Below the pieces are notes generated by a model. It was not told where the DNA came from. It did not search any database and saw nothing but the letters and a program-made list of their open reading frames with translations. Shown here piece after piece: positions 1-8,054 of a stretch of 64,000 nt of DNA. This stretch comes from Roseitranquillus sp963749675 (GTDB lineage: Bacteria > Pseudomonadota > Alphaproteobacteria > Rhodobacterales > Rhodobacteraceae): contig CAVVNT010000001.1 of the NCBI GenBank assembly GCA_963749675.1, forward strand, positions 496,001 to 560,000, given 5' to 3'. Position 1 is the first letter of the stretch. Every line of letters starts with the position of its first letter. The position numbers and the translations under genes are program-made.

Positions 1-1
1 C

Positions 2-745
2 CTGCGCCGATCGATCGCGGCGTCCGGTGTCGACGCATTTCCTCTAACCGTCAGCGCGCCGGACTTCGAGACCGGGTTTTCCATCCTGCTGCAATCCTAC
101 GGCGTCGGTCCCCTCAAGGCGAACACGATCCTCGTCAACTGGCTCGAGCAGCTTCCGCCGGTGCCGGATGAGCGGTCGAAGCATGTTTATGGTCACAACC
201 TCGGCATGGCCCTGAGCCTTGGCTACAACGCGGTCGTCGTCCATTCTCACGCCAATGCCTTGTCGAAGCTGGAGGAGGTGCCGGCCAAGGACCGGCGCAT
301 CGACATCTGGTGGGCCGGCGGCGCAACGTCCGATCTGGCGCTTCTGCTGGCCTACCTCATGACCCGGACGCCGGACTGGACGCAGGCCCGGCTGCGGGTT
401 CTCGCGGAGGGAAACACCGATCGCCCGGGGAGGACCGAGAGCAAGATCTCTAAGATGCTGCAAGAAGTTCGCATCGAGGCGGACGTGGTGCTGATCGAGG
501 GCATCACCGCAGCCGAGATCCGCGCACGTTCCGCGGATGCAGCGCTGACCTTCTTCCCGGGAAGCCTGCGTCATCGAAAGCTCGATGCGCAGTTCGGTCT
601 CGATCTCAACGCTGTCGCCGAGGCCCTGCCGCTCATCGCTCTCTGTCTGGCAGGCGAGGACATGGATCTGGACCCCGATCCTGACGAGGTCGAGCCGCCG
701 GAAGGAACTACAAGAACGAAGGATGGCGTGCCCGCTGGCGGCTGA
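2..745 (+). CDS. C-terminal part of an SLC12-like (cation-chloride cotransporter/amino acid permease) protein, 5' truncated
   Basis: The reading frame is open from the window edge to a TGA at 743-745, giving about 247 residues without a start, so the gene begins upstream. No membrane segment is visible; the text is a soluble alpha/beta domain containing GVGPLKANTILVNW, a universal-stress-like segment IDIWWAGG and a run of acidic residues near the end. This resembles the cytosolic C-terminal domain that follows the membrane part of bacterial Na-K-Cl cotransporter/SLC12 homologues, where GxxKANTxxxGW is typical. The family assignment is from memory of that motif and is moderate. The gene converges on the ThuA-like gene with about 200 bases of non-coding sequence between them. 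Confidence 0.55.
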   Translation: MRRSIAASGVDAFPLTVSAPDFETGFSILLQSYGVGPLKANTILVNWLEQLPPVPDERSKHVYGHNLGMALSLGYNAVVVHSHANALSKLEEVPAKDRRIDIWWAGGATSDLALLLAYLMTRTPDWTQARLRVLAEGNTDRPGRTESKISKMLQEVRIEADVVLIEGITAAEIRARSADAALTFFPGSLRHRKLDAQFGLDLNAVAEALPLIALCLAGEDMDLDPDPDEVEPPEGTTRTKDGVPAGG

Positions 746-953
746 TCTGACGCGAGCCGGCCGGACTTGACGAAGGCTTGATCCCTCCGTGGCTGGTTGC
801 GGTGCGAGACAGCGCGCGAGAACCTGGGCGGGCTCTCCTTGCCTATTCATTCATGAGCGGCACGCGGACGTCGCCACTGCGGCAGATGCGCTGCGAGCAG
901 GTCGAGTGAGAACCGGCAGCTGCGATCACCTGGAAGATCTGTCTGCGTGCTGG

Positions 954-1661
954 CTATGCATTGCTACGTGCCGCCCATCCCAGCCCTCGACGAACGATCT
1001 CTTGCACTTTGGGATGCCTGAGGTCCTCGAGCGTGTGGCCGATCGAGCAGTAGAACACGCGGCCCTTGTCCCAGCGCCGGGTCCACACCACCGGGATGAC
1101 GGTGCCTTCGATCCACCACAGGTGCTCGCCCGAGAAGGTCGTGGTGGCGAGGACGTCGTTGGAGGGGTCGACAAGCATGTAGTATTGCTCTGACCGGAGC
1201 CGGAACGAGCCGATGCCCGCCATGATCGGATGCGCCGGCCGCGTCACGGTCAGGTCGTAGTCCAGGTAGTCGTCGATCGGCACCGGATTGTCCGGCCATC
1301 CCGGCGGGTGGGCGACGAACTGGCCGCCGATCAGAAAGTGATAGGTGGGCCGGTCGCGGAACGCGTCGCCCATGTGCCCGTGCCACCCGCCGATGCCGCA
1401 GCCGCCCGCGATGAGAGCAAGGAGGCCGTCCTCCTCCGCCTTGGTCATGTTGCCGAACTCCGGCTGGTGCGAGGAGCGGGCCGAGGACCAGATCGGCACG
1501 ATCAGGTCGACGTCGCGCATCCCCTCCGGCTCGGCCAGCGGGGCGAGCGTCTCGTGGATGTCGACCTCGAACCCGTCTGCCGCAAGCAGGTCGCGGCACC
1601 AGTCGGCGAACGCGGTCGGGTCGTGGCCCTCCCAGCCGCCTGCGAACAGGGCTGCCTTCAT
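954..1661 (-). CDS. ThuA-like domain protein (trehalose-utilisation family)
   Basis: The product is 235 residues, the usual length of a stand-alone ThuA domain, a class I glutamine-amidotransferase-like fold. Visible hallmarks are ALFAGGWEGHDP at the N-terminus, a GGWHGHMGDAF loop and the C-terminal GRVFYCSIGH signature. The exact reaction of ThuA proteins is not settled; in rhizobia ThuAB converts disaccharides to 3-keto sugars. It is the last gene of the minus-strand carbohydrate operon; its ATG overlaps the stop of the upstream dehydrogenase by four bases, so translational coupling is likely. This context supports a role in sugar or polyol catabolism. Confidence 0.85.
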   Translation of the reverse strand: MKAALFAGGWEGHDPTAFADWCRDLLAADGFEVDIHETLAPLAEPEGMRDVDLIVPIWSSARSSHQPEFGNMTKAEEDGLLALIAGGCGIGGWHGHMGDAFRDRPTYHFLIGGQFVAHPPGWPDNPVPIDDYLDYDLTVTRPAHPIMAGIGSFRLRSEQYYMLVDPSNDVLATTTFSGEHLWWIEGTVIPVVWTRRWDKGRVFYCSIGHTLEDLRHPKVQEIVRRGLGWAARSNA

Positions 1662-2515
1662 TCCTTGTGCTCCTTCATGAAGCTCACCATCGACGCCATG
1701 TCCCGGCCGGCATAGCCCTGTGCCGCGGCCGCGCTGAGCTGGGTGAGGTTCAGTTGACCCTGTGGCAGTGCGACTCCGAGCTGCGCGGCCAGGGCGGCGG
1801 TGACCTCCATGTCCTTCCGCGCGAGCGCGATCGTGAAGGTGACTTCATGGGCGGCCTCGTCGAGGTATATGGGGCGGCGATAGCTCAGCATCGGGGCGGC
1901 CGCGGCCGACGCCTCGATCACGTCGAAGGCGCGGGCGGGGGCGATGCCCGCCGCCTCTGACAGCGTCAGCGCCTCGGCGAGCGTCTGGTTCAGCCCGTGG
2001 ATCAGCGAGTTCACCGCCAGCTTCATCACCGCCCCGCGGCCCGGCTGGCCGAGGCAGATCGTGCGCCGCCCCATGGCCTCGAAAAGCGGCATCAGGGGGA
2101 CGGCCGTCGCCTCGTCGGCGCCGACCATGATCATCAGCGTGGCATCCTCGGCGGCTTGAGTGGCGCCGGAGACGGGCGCGTCGATAACCAGCCGTTCGTC
2201 CGCCGTCGCGCGCAGAGCCGCCAAATGGTCGGGGCTCAGCGTGCCCATCTCGACGAAGGTGCGGGCGCCAGTCGTGGCAGAGAAAAGCCCCTGCTCCCCC
2301 AGATGAACTGCCTCTGACGCATTGTCGTCGGCGAGCATCGTCACGACCACTTCTGTGCCCTCTGCAAGCTCCCGAGGCGTCCCGGCCACAGCGGTGCCGG
2401 ACTCCGCCGCGGGACCCGGCGAACGGTTCCAGACCGTCACATCGTGCCCGGCGCGCGCGAGATTGCGGGCCATTCGCGCGCCCATCCGGCCCAAGCCGGC
2501 GAAGCCGACCCTCAT
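1658..2515 (-). CDS. NAD(P)-dependent oxidoreductase, 3-hydroxyisobutyrate dehydrogenase-like
   Basis: 285 residues. The N-terminal Rossmann signature FAGLGRMGARMA with the preceding beta strand, the substrate motif DAPVSGATQAA near residue 115, and the catalytic-lysine helix GAVMKLAVN near residue 165 identify the beta-hydroxyacid dehydrogenase family, which includes 3-hydroxyisobutyrate, tartronate semialdehyde and 6-phosphogluconate-like enzymes. Substrate cannot be read from sequence; in a sugar operon oxidation of a hydroxyacid such as a glycerate or aldonate derivative is plausible. The ATG at 2513-2515 shares one base with the stop of the transporter ATPase, and the stop overlaps the ATG of the ThuA-like gene. 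Confidence 0.85.
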   Translation of the reverse strand: MRVGFAGLGRMGARMARNLARAGHDVTVWNRSPGPAAESGTAVAGTPRELAEGTEVVVTMLADDNASEAVHLGEQGLFSATTGARTFVEMGTLSPDHLAALRATADERLVIDAPVSGATQAAEDATLMIMVGADEATAVPLMPLFEAMGRRTICLGQPGRGAVMKLAVNSLIHGLNQTLAEALTLSEAAGIAPARAFDVIEASAAAAPMLSYRRPIYLDEAAHEVTFTIALARKDMEVTAALAAQLGVALPQGQLNLTQLSAAAAQGYAGRDMASMVSFMKEHKE

Positions 2516-4023
2516 CAGGCGGCCTTCGTGCCAGGGCCGATGCCGGAGATCGCCTGGACGAGGCTGTCCTCGGTTACCTCGTCGGAGGTGAATTCGCGCA
2601 TGACGCGACCGTGGTACATCGCGACGATGCGGTCGGAGACGTGCAGAACCTCCGGCATCTCGGATGAGATGACGATGACCGCGTAGCCCGACCGCGCGAG
2701 CTCGCGGATCAGGTTGTGGATCTCGGCCTTGGAGCCGACGTCGATGCCCCGCGTCGGCTCGTCGACGATGAGCACGGACGGTTTCATCGCCAGCCACTTG
2801 CCGATGACGATCTTCTGCTGGTTGCCGCCGGAGAGGTTGCCGACCGTCTGGCGCCAGCTCGGCGTCTTGATCCGGAGCCGGTCGCGATACTGATCGTAGA
2901 TCGCGATCTCGGCACCGTTGGCGACAAAGGGTCCAGCGGTCAGGTCGTCGACCTGCGGCAGGGTCATGTTGTCCCGGCAGTTCATGCCGAGGACGAGGCC
3001 CTGTTCCTTTCGGCTCTCCGGCACCAGCGAGATGCCGGCGGCGATCGCCTCGACCGGAGAGCCGATCGTGACCTCCTGACCGTCGAGAAGGATCTTGCCG
3101 GCGGAGGGGTCGCGGAGGCCGAACAGCGTCTCGGCGATCTCGGTCCGCCCGGCCCCGACGAGGCCGTAGAAGCCCAGGACCTCCCCGGACCGGACGCTGA
3201 AGCTGACGTCCTGGAACAACGAGCCGCAGGAAAGGCCGCGGACCTCGAGCGCGACGTCGCCCAGTTCGCCGTGCTGCACGTTGCGCGACAGATCGAGGCT
3301 GCGGCCGATCATCAGCTGCGTGACCTCGTCCTCGTTGGTATCCTTGGTTACCAAAGTGCCGCGGTAGCCGCCGTCGCGCAGCACGCTGATCCGGTCGGAG
3401 ATGGTGAAGATCTCCTCCATCCGGTGGCTGATGTAGACGATGGCGACGCCCTGGCTTTTCAGGTCGCGGATGACGTCGAAGAGCACGACCTTCTCGGCGT
3501 CGGTCAGCGAGGCCGTCGGCTCGTCGAAGATGACCGCCTTGGCGTCGACGGTCAGGGCGCGGGCGATCTCGACCATCTGCTTCTTGGCGATCGACAGCGA
3601 CGAGACGCGGGTCTTCGGCCCGAAATCGCAGTTGAGCTTCTTCAGGATCGCGCCGGCCTTTTCGTGCAGCGTCGACCAGTCGACCCGGCCGAGGCGGCTG
3701 CGTGGCAGCTCGCCCAGGAAGATGTTCTCCGCCGCCGACATCTCCTCGGCGAGGCTGAGTTCCTGGTGGATCAGGACGACGCCCTTGGCCTTGGCTTCGA
3801 GCGGCGATCTCAGGGAGACCTCCTCGCCGTCGATGAAGATCTTGCCCTCGTTCGGGGCGTGCATCCCGGCGAGGACCTTCATCAGCGTCGACTTGCCGGC
3901 GCCGTTCTCGCCGAGGAGCGCGTGGCACTCCCCGGGCATCACTTCGAAGCTGACCCCGTCGAGGGCGCGAACGCCAGGGAAGGTCTTGACGATGTTCTCC
4001 ACCTTGAGGGCTGGCGTTGTCAT
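2515..4023 (-). CDS. Sugar ABC importer ATPase, RbsA/MglA type (two ATPase modules)
   Basis: 502 residues, the standard length for CUT2-family ATPases that carry two nucleotide-binding domains in one chain. The first module has Walker A GENGAGKST near residue 38 and Walker B VIFDEPTASL; its signature LSIAKKQM is degenerate. The second module has the family-typical altered P-loop GLVGAGRTE and an intact signature LSGGNQQK. It energises import with the two permeases encoded immediately upstream; its start codon overlaps the stop of the first permease by four bases. The longer upstream extension of this frame is rejected because it would cover the permease gene. Confidence 0.93.
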   Translation of the reverse strand: MTTPALKVENIVKTFPGVRALDGVSFEVMPGECHALLGENGAGKSTLMKVLAGMHAPNEGKIFIDGEEVSLRSPLEAKAKGVVLIHQELSLAEEMSAAENIFLGELPRSRLGRVDWSTLHEKAGAILKKLNCDFGPKTRVSSLSIAKKQMVEIARALTVDAKAVIFDEPTASLTDAEKVVLFDVIRDLKSQGVAIVYISHRMEEIFTISDRISVLRDGGYRGTLVTKDTNEDEVTQLMIGRSLDLSRNVQHGELGDVALEVRGLSCGSLFQDVSFSVRSGEVLGFYGLVGAGRTEIAETLFGLRDPSAGKILLDGQEVTIGSPVEAIAAGISLVPESRKEQGLVLGMNCRDNMTLPQVDDLTAGPFVANGAEIAIYDQYRDRLRIKTPSWRQTVGNLSGGNQQKIVIGKWLAMKPSVLIVDEPTRGIDVGSKAEIHNLIRELARSGYAVIVISSEMPEVLHVSDRIVAMYHGRVMREFTSDEVTEDSLVQAISGIGPGTKAA

Positions 4024-4991
4024 GTCCGAAGCTCCTGCTTGCCGCGGCGGTTCAGTTGCTTGTCGAGGAACAGGACGGCGATCAGGATCGAGCCGAGGAT
4101 CACCAGCACGTAGAAGGCGGGCACCTGCATCAGGTTCATCCCGTTCCTGAGGATGCCGATCGCCAGCACCCCGCCGAGGGTGCCGATCATCGTACCCGAC
4201 CCGCCGGTGAGCTTGGTGCCGCCGAGCACCACGGCTGTGATCGTCCAGAGCTCGTACTCGCGTCCGAGATTGGGGGTGGAGGCGCCCATCTGCGTCGACA
4301 GCGATATGCCGGCGAGCGCCGCGAAGAAGCCCACGATCATGAAGTTGATCAGCATGTGCGGCCCGACCCGGATTCCGGCGTTGACGGCTGCGTCGCGATT
4401 GCCGCCGACCGCATACGTGTCCCGCCCGTGGACTGTCTGCGAGAGGATCAGATGCATGATCAGCGCGCAGACAAGAAACAGCACCGCCAGCGTCGGCAGC
4501 GGCCCGATCGAGCTCATGCCGAAGTCCGCGTAGGCGAAGTTCATCGCGAAGAACGACTGCTCCTGCGTGTACATGAAGACGAGGCCGCGGATGCCGAGCA
4601 TCGCGCCCAGCGTCACGATGAACGCGTCGACCCCGGTCTTCCATACTATCAGCCCGTTCAGCGCGCCGACGAGGACACCGCAGAGCAGGGCAGCTGTGAC
4701 CGCCGGCAGGATCGCCCAGCTGCCCCAGCTTGCGAAGATCGCCCAGCTCTGGATGTCGATCGCGAGGCTCGCCGCGAGCGCGAGCGTCGCGCCCACGGAG
4801 AGGTCGATGTTGCCGTTGATCATGACCATCGTCATGCCGAGCGCGATCAGGCCAATCGTCGACGTCTGAACCAGAATGTTCTGGAAGTTGCCGGCGTCGA
4901 AGAAATACTCGTTCGAGACGCTGAAGAACACGAAGATCAGCACCACGAACCCCCAGATCGGGTTCCGGATTAGCCAGTTGACTGCTTGCAT
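4020..4991 (-). CDS. Sugar ABC transporter permease (RbsC-like)
   Basis: 323 residues with about nine hydrophobic segments and the CUT2 permease signatures INGNIDLSVG near residue 60 and AVGGNRDAAVNAGI near residue 220, followed by GGTKLTGGSG. It forms the inner-membrane channel with the second permease 14 bases upstream. The ATG at 4989-4991 is chosen because the next residues (QAVNWLIRNP) begin the cytoplasmic segment before the first helix and a purine-rich GGGGAC lies just upstream; the longer upstream start would add an unrelated Ser/Pro stretch overlapping the neighbouring gene. Confidence 0.93.
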   Translation of the reverse strand: MQAVNWLIRNPIWGFVVLIFVFFSVSNEYFFDAGNFQNILVQTSTIGLIALGMTMVMINGNIDLSVGATLALAASLAIDIQSWAIFASWGSWAILPAVTAALLCGVLVGALNGLIVWKTGVDAFIVTLGAMLGIRGLVFMYTQEQSFFAMNFAYADFGMSSIGPLPTLAVLFLVCALIMHLILSQTVHGRDTYAVGGNRDAAVNAGIRVGPHMLINFMIVGFFAALAGISLSTQMGASTPNLGREYELWTITAVVLGGTKLTGGSGTMIGTLGGVLAIGILRNGMNLMQVPAFYVLVILGSILIAVLFLDKQLNRRGKQELRT

Positions 4992-5004
4992 GATTTCGTC
5001 CCCT

Positions 5005-5991
5005 TCAGGCGATCGGTGACAGAAGCCGGCCGCGCTTGGCCGAGATGTCGAGCCAGACGGCAAGGATGATGACTATCCAGGTGACTATCCACTGCACGTA
5101 GTAGGCGTAGCCAAGCAGCAGCAGTCCATTCTGGATGAAGCCGAGGATCAGGACCCCGACCACCGTCTTGAGCACGTTGCCCGAGCCGCCAAGCAGCGAG
5201 GTGCCGCCAAGGATCACGCCCGCGAGCACCTGCAGCTCATAGCCTTGGCCCACGTTGTTCTGGCTGCCCATGACGCGGCTACCGAGGATGATGGCGGCGC
5301 AGCCCACGGCGAAGGCCGAGATGAGATACGTGGTGAAGACCACCCTGCTGCGCCTGATGCCCGAGAACGTGGCGGCGGTCGGGTTGCCGCCGACGGCGTA
5401 GACCTTTCGACCATAGGGCATGTACGACATCACGACGTGCAGGATCGCCGCGAGGACGAGGAAGATGACGATCGGTGTCGGTATGCCGAACACCTCGCCC
5501 CGGCCGAAGATCGCGAACCAGGTGTTCTCCTGATCGACGATGTCGACGTTCTGGCCGCCGGAATAGATCAGCGTGAGACCCTGGATCGCCGACAGCATGC
5601 CGAGCGTCACGATCAGCGAATTGAGGCGCAGGAACCCGACGAGCGCGCCATTTATCGCCCCGATCGCGAGCGTCGCAATGAACATGATGAGTATCGCGAG
5701 CGTCGGTCCGACCTGATCGTGCAGGTCGACCACCATTACCGTCGCGAAGGACAGCATCGAGCCGACAGAAAGATCGAGGTTGCCGCCGATCACCACCAGC
5801 GTCACGCCGACAGCGATCGTGCCGATGATGGCGGCCTGGCGCACCACCGTCATCAGGTTCTCCGGCGTCAGGAAGCGGTCGGAGAAGATCGCGAATCCGA
5901 GGATGAACAGTCCGAAGGCGATCAGGATGCCCTGCCGCGCCACCTCGGACCCAATGTTGCGCATGCGGGTCTGTCTCACGGCCGTGGCCAT
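5005..5991 (-). CDS. Sugar ABC transporter permease (RbsC-like), second copy
   Basis: 328 residues. It carries the same family signatures as its downstream neighbour: VIGGNLDLSVGSML, VGGNPTAATFSGI and LGGTSLLGGSG. Two different RbsC-type permeases in one operon suggest a heterodimeric channel. The ATG at 5989-5991 is preceded by AGGAGGA at good spacing, which fixes the start. It lies 29 bases downstream of the SDR gene in the same transcript, which starts from the promoter near 7.97 kb. Confidence 0.93.
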   Translation of the reverse strand: MATAVRQTRMRNIGSEVARQGILIAFGLFILGFAIFSDRFLTPENLMTVVRQAAIIGTIAVGVTLVVIGGNLDLSVGSMLSFATVMVVDLHDQVGPTLAILIMFIATLAIGAINGALVGFLRLNSLIVTLGMLSAIQGLTLIYSGGQNVDIVDQENTWFAIFGRGEVFGIPTPIVIFLVLAAILHVVMSYMPYGRKVYAVGGNPTAATFSGIRRSRVVFTTYLISAFAVGCAAIILGSRVMGSQNNVGQGYELQVLAGVILGGTSLLGGSGNVLKTVVGVLILGFIQNGLLLLGYAYYVQWIVTWIVIILAVWLDISAKRGRLLSPIA

Positions 5992-6020
5992 GGCGTTTTC
6001 TCCTCCTTGGGCCGGCCCCT

Positions 6021-6818
6021 TCAGACCAGCGTCATTCCTCCGTCGATCATGACGATCTGGCCGGTCATGTAGTCGGACTCCGGCGCTGCCAGGAAAGTGG
6101 TTGTCCCGGTGATATCGTCGGGCCGGGCGACCCGTCCCTTGAGGATCCCGGCGGCGAATTCCTCCATCGCCTGACCAGGGCGCTCGGCGGCGCCGATCGA
6201 CATGAGGTCGCGGTCGACCTCCTCCCACATCTCGGTCGCGACGACGCCCGGTGCAAAGCCGGTCACGGTGATGCCGTGCTTGGCCAGGTCGCGCGCGCCG
6301 GACTGCGTCAGCGAGACCACCGCCCGCTTCGACGCGCAGTAGGGCGCAACGTTGTCGAAGCCCTGGCGGCTGGCGATCGAGGCGGTGTTGACGATCTTGC
6401 CTCCCGTGCCTTGCGCGATCATCTGGCGCGCGGCTTCCTGCATCCCGATCAGCACGCCGAGGCCGTTGACGCGCATGATGAAATTCCAGTTCTCATCGGT
6501 GACGTCGAGGAAATTCATCGGCTTGTTGACGCCGGCATTGTTGAACTTGACGTCCAGGCGGCCGAACCGCTCTACGACCTTGGCGATCATCTCGCGCACC
6601 TGCGCCCGGTCGGAGACGTCGACTGCGCAGCCGATGGCTCGCGGGCCGGAGCCGTTCAGCCGTTGGTTCGCGGCCTCTGCGACGGTCGCGGCGCGGTCGC
6701 CGTCGAGATCGGCGAAGCAGACCTCGGCACCCTCGTCGATGAGTGCTTCGCCGATGGCGCGGCCGATGCCTCGCGCGGCGCCTGTGACGATGCAGACCCG
6801 TCCGGATACGCGTCCCAT
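6021..6818 (-). CDS. SDR-family NAD(P)-dependent dehydrogenase
   Basis: 265 residues, classical short-chain dehydrogenase length. Nucleotide motif TGAARGIG near residue 12, NNAG near residue 92, catalytic Ser in NTASIASRQG, YCASK with the catalytic Tyr and Lys near residues 160-164, and a C-terminal SDYMTGQ-IDGG segment are all present. The Asp in CFADLDGD after the second strand suggests NAD preference. It is probably a polyol or sugar-alcohol dehydrogenase acting on the imported substrate (sorbitol dehydrogenase-like proteins share these blocks). A related SDR is encoded at 9.9 kb on the opposite side of the regulator. Confidence 0.92.
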   Translation of the reverse strand: MGRVSGRVCIVTGAARGIGRAIGEALIDEGAEVCFADLDGDRAATVAEAANQRLNGSGPRAIGCAVDVSDRAQVREMIAKVVERFGRLDVKFNNAGVNKPMNFLDVTDENWNFIMRVNGLGVLIGMQEAARQMIAQGTGGKIVNTASIASRQGFDNVAPYCASKRAVVSLTQSGARDLAKHGITVTGFAPGVVATEMWEEVDRDLMSIGAAERPGQAMEEFAAGILKGRVARPDDITGTTTFLAAPESDYMTGQIVMIDGGMTLV

Positions 6819-6887
6819 TGCAGCCTCCCTTCGCGAAGTAGCCAGAATGCGCGAGACGCTATCGCCCCGCGCATCCCGGGAGGGTCC

Positions 6888-7859
6888 TCAGAAGACCGGC
6901 TTGTCGAACTGGTCCATGTTCTCCTGCGTGATCTTCGGCGTGTCGAAGTAGTTCAGCTTCGGCACCTCATCGCCGGCGAGCACGTCCAGCGCCGTCTGCA
7001 GCGCCGCCTCGGCGTCGTCGACCGGCGACTGGTAGATCGAGCCGTAATATTCGCCACGCCCCATCGCCTCGTATCCGACCGCGAAGTTGGTCGCGCCGAT
7101 GAAGATCATGCCGTCGGCGCGTCCGGCCGCCTTGGCGGCGTTGAGCGCGCCCACGCCCATGTTGTCGTCACCGGAGTAGACGCCGTCGATGTTGTCGTAC
7201 TTGGTGAGAAACGCCTCCATCACACGCTGCGCCTTCTCGCGGTTCCAGTCGCCCGGCTGCGTCTCCATGATCTCGACGCCGGGGCATGCCTCGGCCAGGC
7301 GGTCGTCGAAGCCCTTCTGCCGCTCGAGCGCCGTGGTGTATCCCGGCTGCCCGGAGATCTGGACGATCTCGCCTGTCGCTTCTGACGGATCCTGCCCCTC
7401 TTCCGCCAGCGCCTCGCACATCAGTTCGGCCGAATAGGCGCCTTGCGTGATGTTGTTGGGTCCGGAGAAGGCGGCGATGAAGTCTATCCCTTCCTCGGCG
7501 ATGTTCGAATTGGTGATGACCACCGGGATGCCCTGCTGGTGCGCCTGCCGGATCGCCGGCACGACGGCCTGGCCGTTGGTCGGCCAGATGATGATCGCGT
7601 CGACGCGCTGCTGGATCAGGTCCTGGATTTGCGCGATCTGCCGGGCGACGTCGCCACCGGCGTCGAGCACGATGGTCTCGACGTTCGGATTCTCGGCGGC
7701 GGCGGCCTCGAATGCCTGCTCGTAGGTCGTCTGGTAGCTGTCCACCCCGACATTGTTCTGGGTGATGCCGATCGTGACGGGCTCGTCCTGCGCCGTGGCG
7801 ATGCCGGCGGCTGCGACGAGTGCGGTAGAGCTCACCAATGCCTTCAACGTATGAGTCAT
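6888..7859 (-). CDS. Periplasmic sugar-binding protein of the ABC importer
   Basis: 323 residues with a signal peptide (MTHTLKALVSSTALVAAAGIATAQ, cleavage predicted before DEP) followed by a type-1 periplasmic binding fold (Peripla_BP_4): the DAGGDVARQIAQIQDL and GVYSGDDNMGVGALNA segments are typical of ribose/xylitol-type receptors. It is the first gene of the minus-strand operon, as usual for the receptor made in excess. Ribosome-binding site GGAGG is seen just upstream of the ATG. Substrate is not determinable; the neighbourhood argues for a sugar or polyol. Confidence 0.92.
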   Translation of the reverse strand: MTHTLKALVSSTALVAAAGIATAQDEPVTIGITQNNVGVDSYQTTYEQAFEAAAAENPNVETIVLDAGGDVARQIAQIQDLIQQRVDAIIIWPTNGQAVVPAIRQAHQQGIPVVITNSNIAEEGIDFIAAFSGPNNITQGAYSAELMCEALAEEGQDPSEATGEIVQISGQPGYTTALERQKGFDDRLAEACPGVEIMETQPGDWNREKAQRVMEAFLTKYDNIDGVYSGDDNMGVGALNAAKAAGRADGMIFIGATNFAVGYEAMGRGEYYGSIYQSPVDDAEAALQTALDVLAGDEVPKLNYFDTPKITQENMDQFDKPVF

Positions 7860-7936
7860 GCTGTTTTCCTCCCTGATGCCGCCCCTGAGGGCGGCGAATT
7901 CTCCCTCCGCGCGAATTGCGGATGTTCCTAGAGTGC

Positions 7937-7954
7937 CGATCGGCGCGCCGATCG
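7937..7954. promoter_or_regulatory. Perfect 18-bp palindrome, candidate operator
   Basis: CGATCGGCGCGCCGATCG is identical to its reverse complement. It lies about 80 bases upstream of the binding-protein ATG and directly downstream of the predicted -10 box of that operon, around positions +4 to +21, where a repressor would block initiation. The divergently encoded HTH-solute-binding fusion is the natural candidate ligand-responsive regulator. The operator role is inference. Confidence 0.55.
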
Positions 7955-7964
7955 CCTTTCCAAA

Positions 7965-7993
7965 GTTATCCAATATGAATAATAAATTGTCTA
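7965..7993 (-). promoter_or_regulatory. Predicted sigma-70-type promoter of the sugar ABC operon
   Basis: On the minus strand TAGACA (7993-7988) is followed after 17 bases by GATAAC (7970-7965). It sits in a short AT-rich island that stands out in the GC-rich surroundings. An additional inverted repeat, ATAATA at 7979-7984 and TATTAT at 7992-7997 separated by seven bases, overlaps the -35 region and spacer and could be a second regulator site or an activator site. Confidence 0.55.
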
Positions 7994-8054
7994 TTATGGA
8001 CTATTTGCCGCTGTTGGCGCCCGTCCAAGATCGACAACATCAGTAGCACGCACG

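Noticed and set aside
2716..4113. Long plus-strand open frame (465 codons) opposite the RbsA-like gene
   Set aside because: It is the antisense shadow of a well-conserved ATPase gene; composition is Arg/Asp/His/Leu-rich without any domain.
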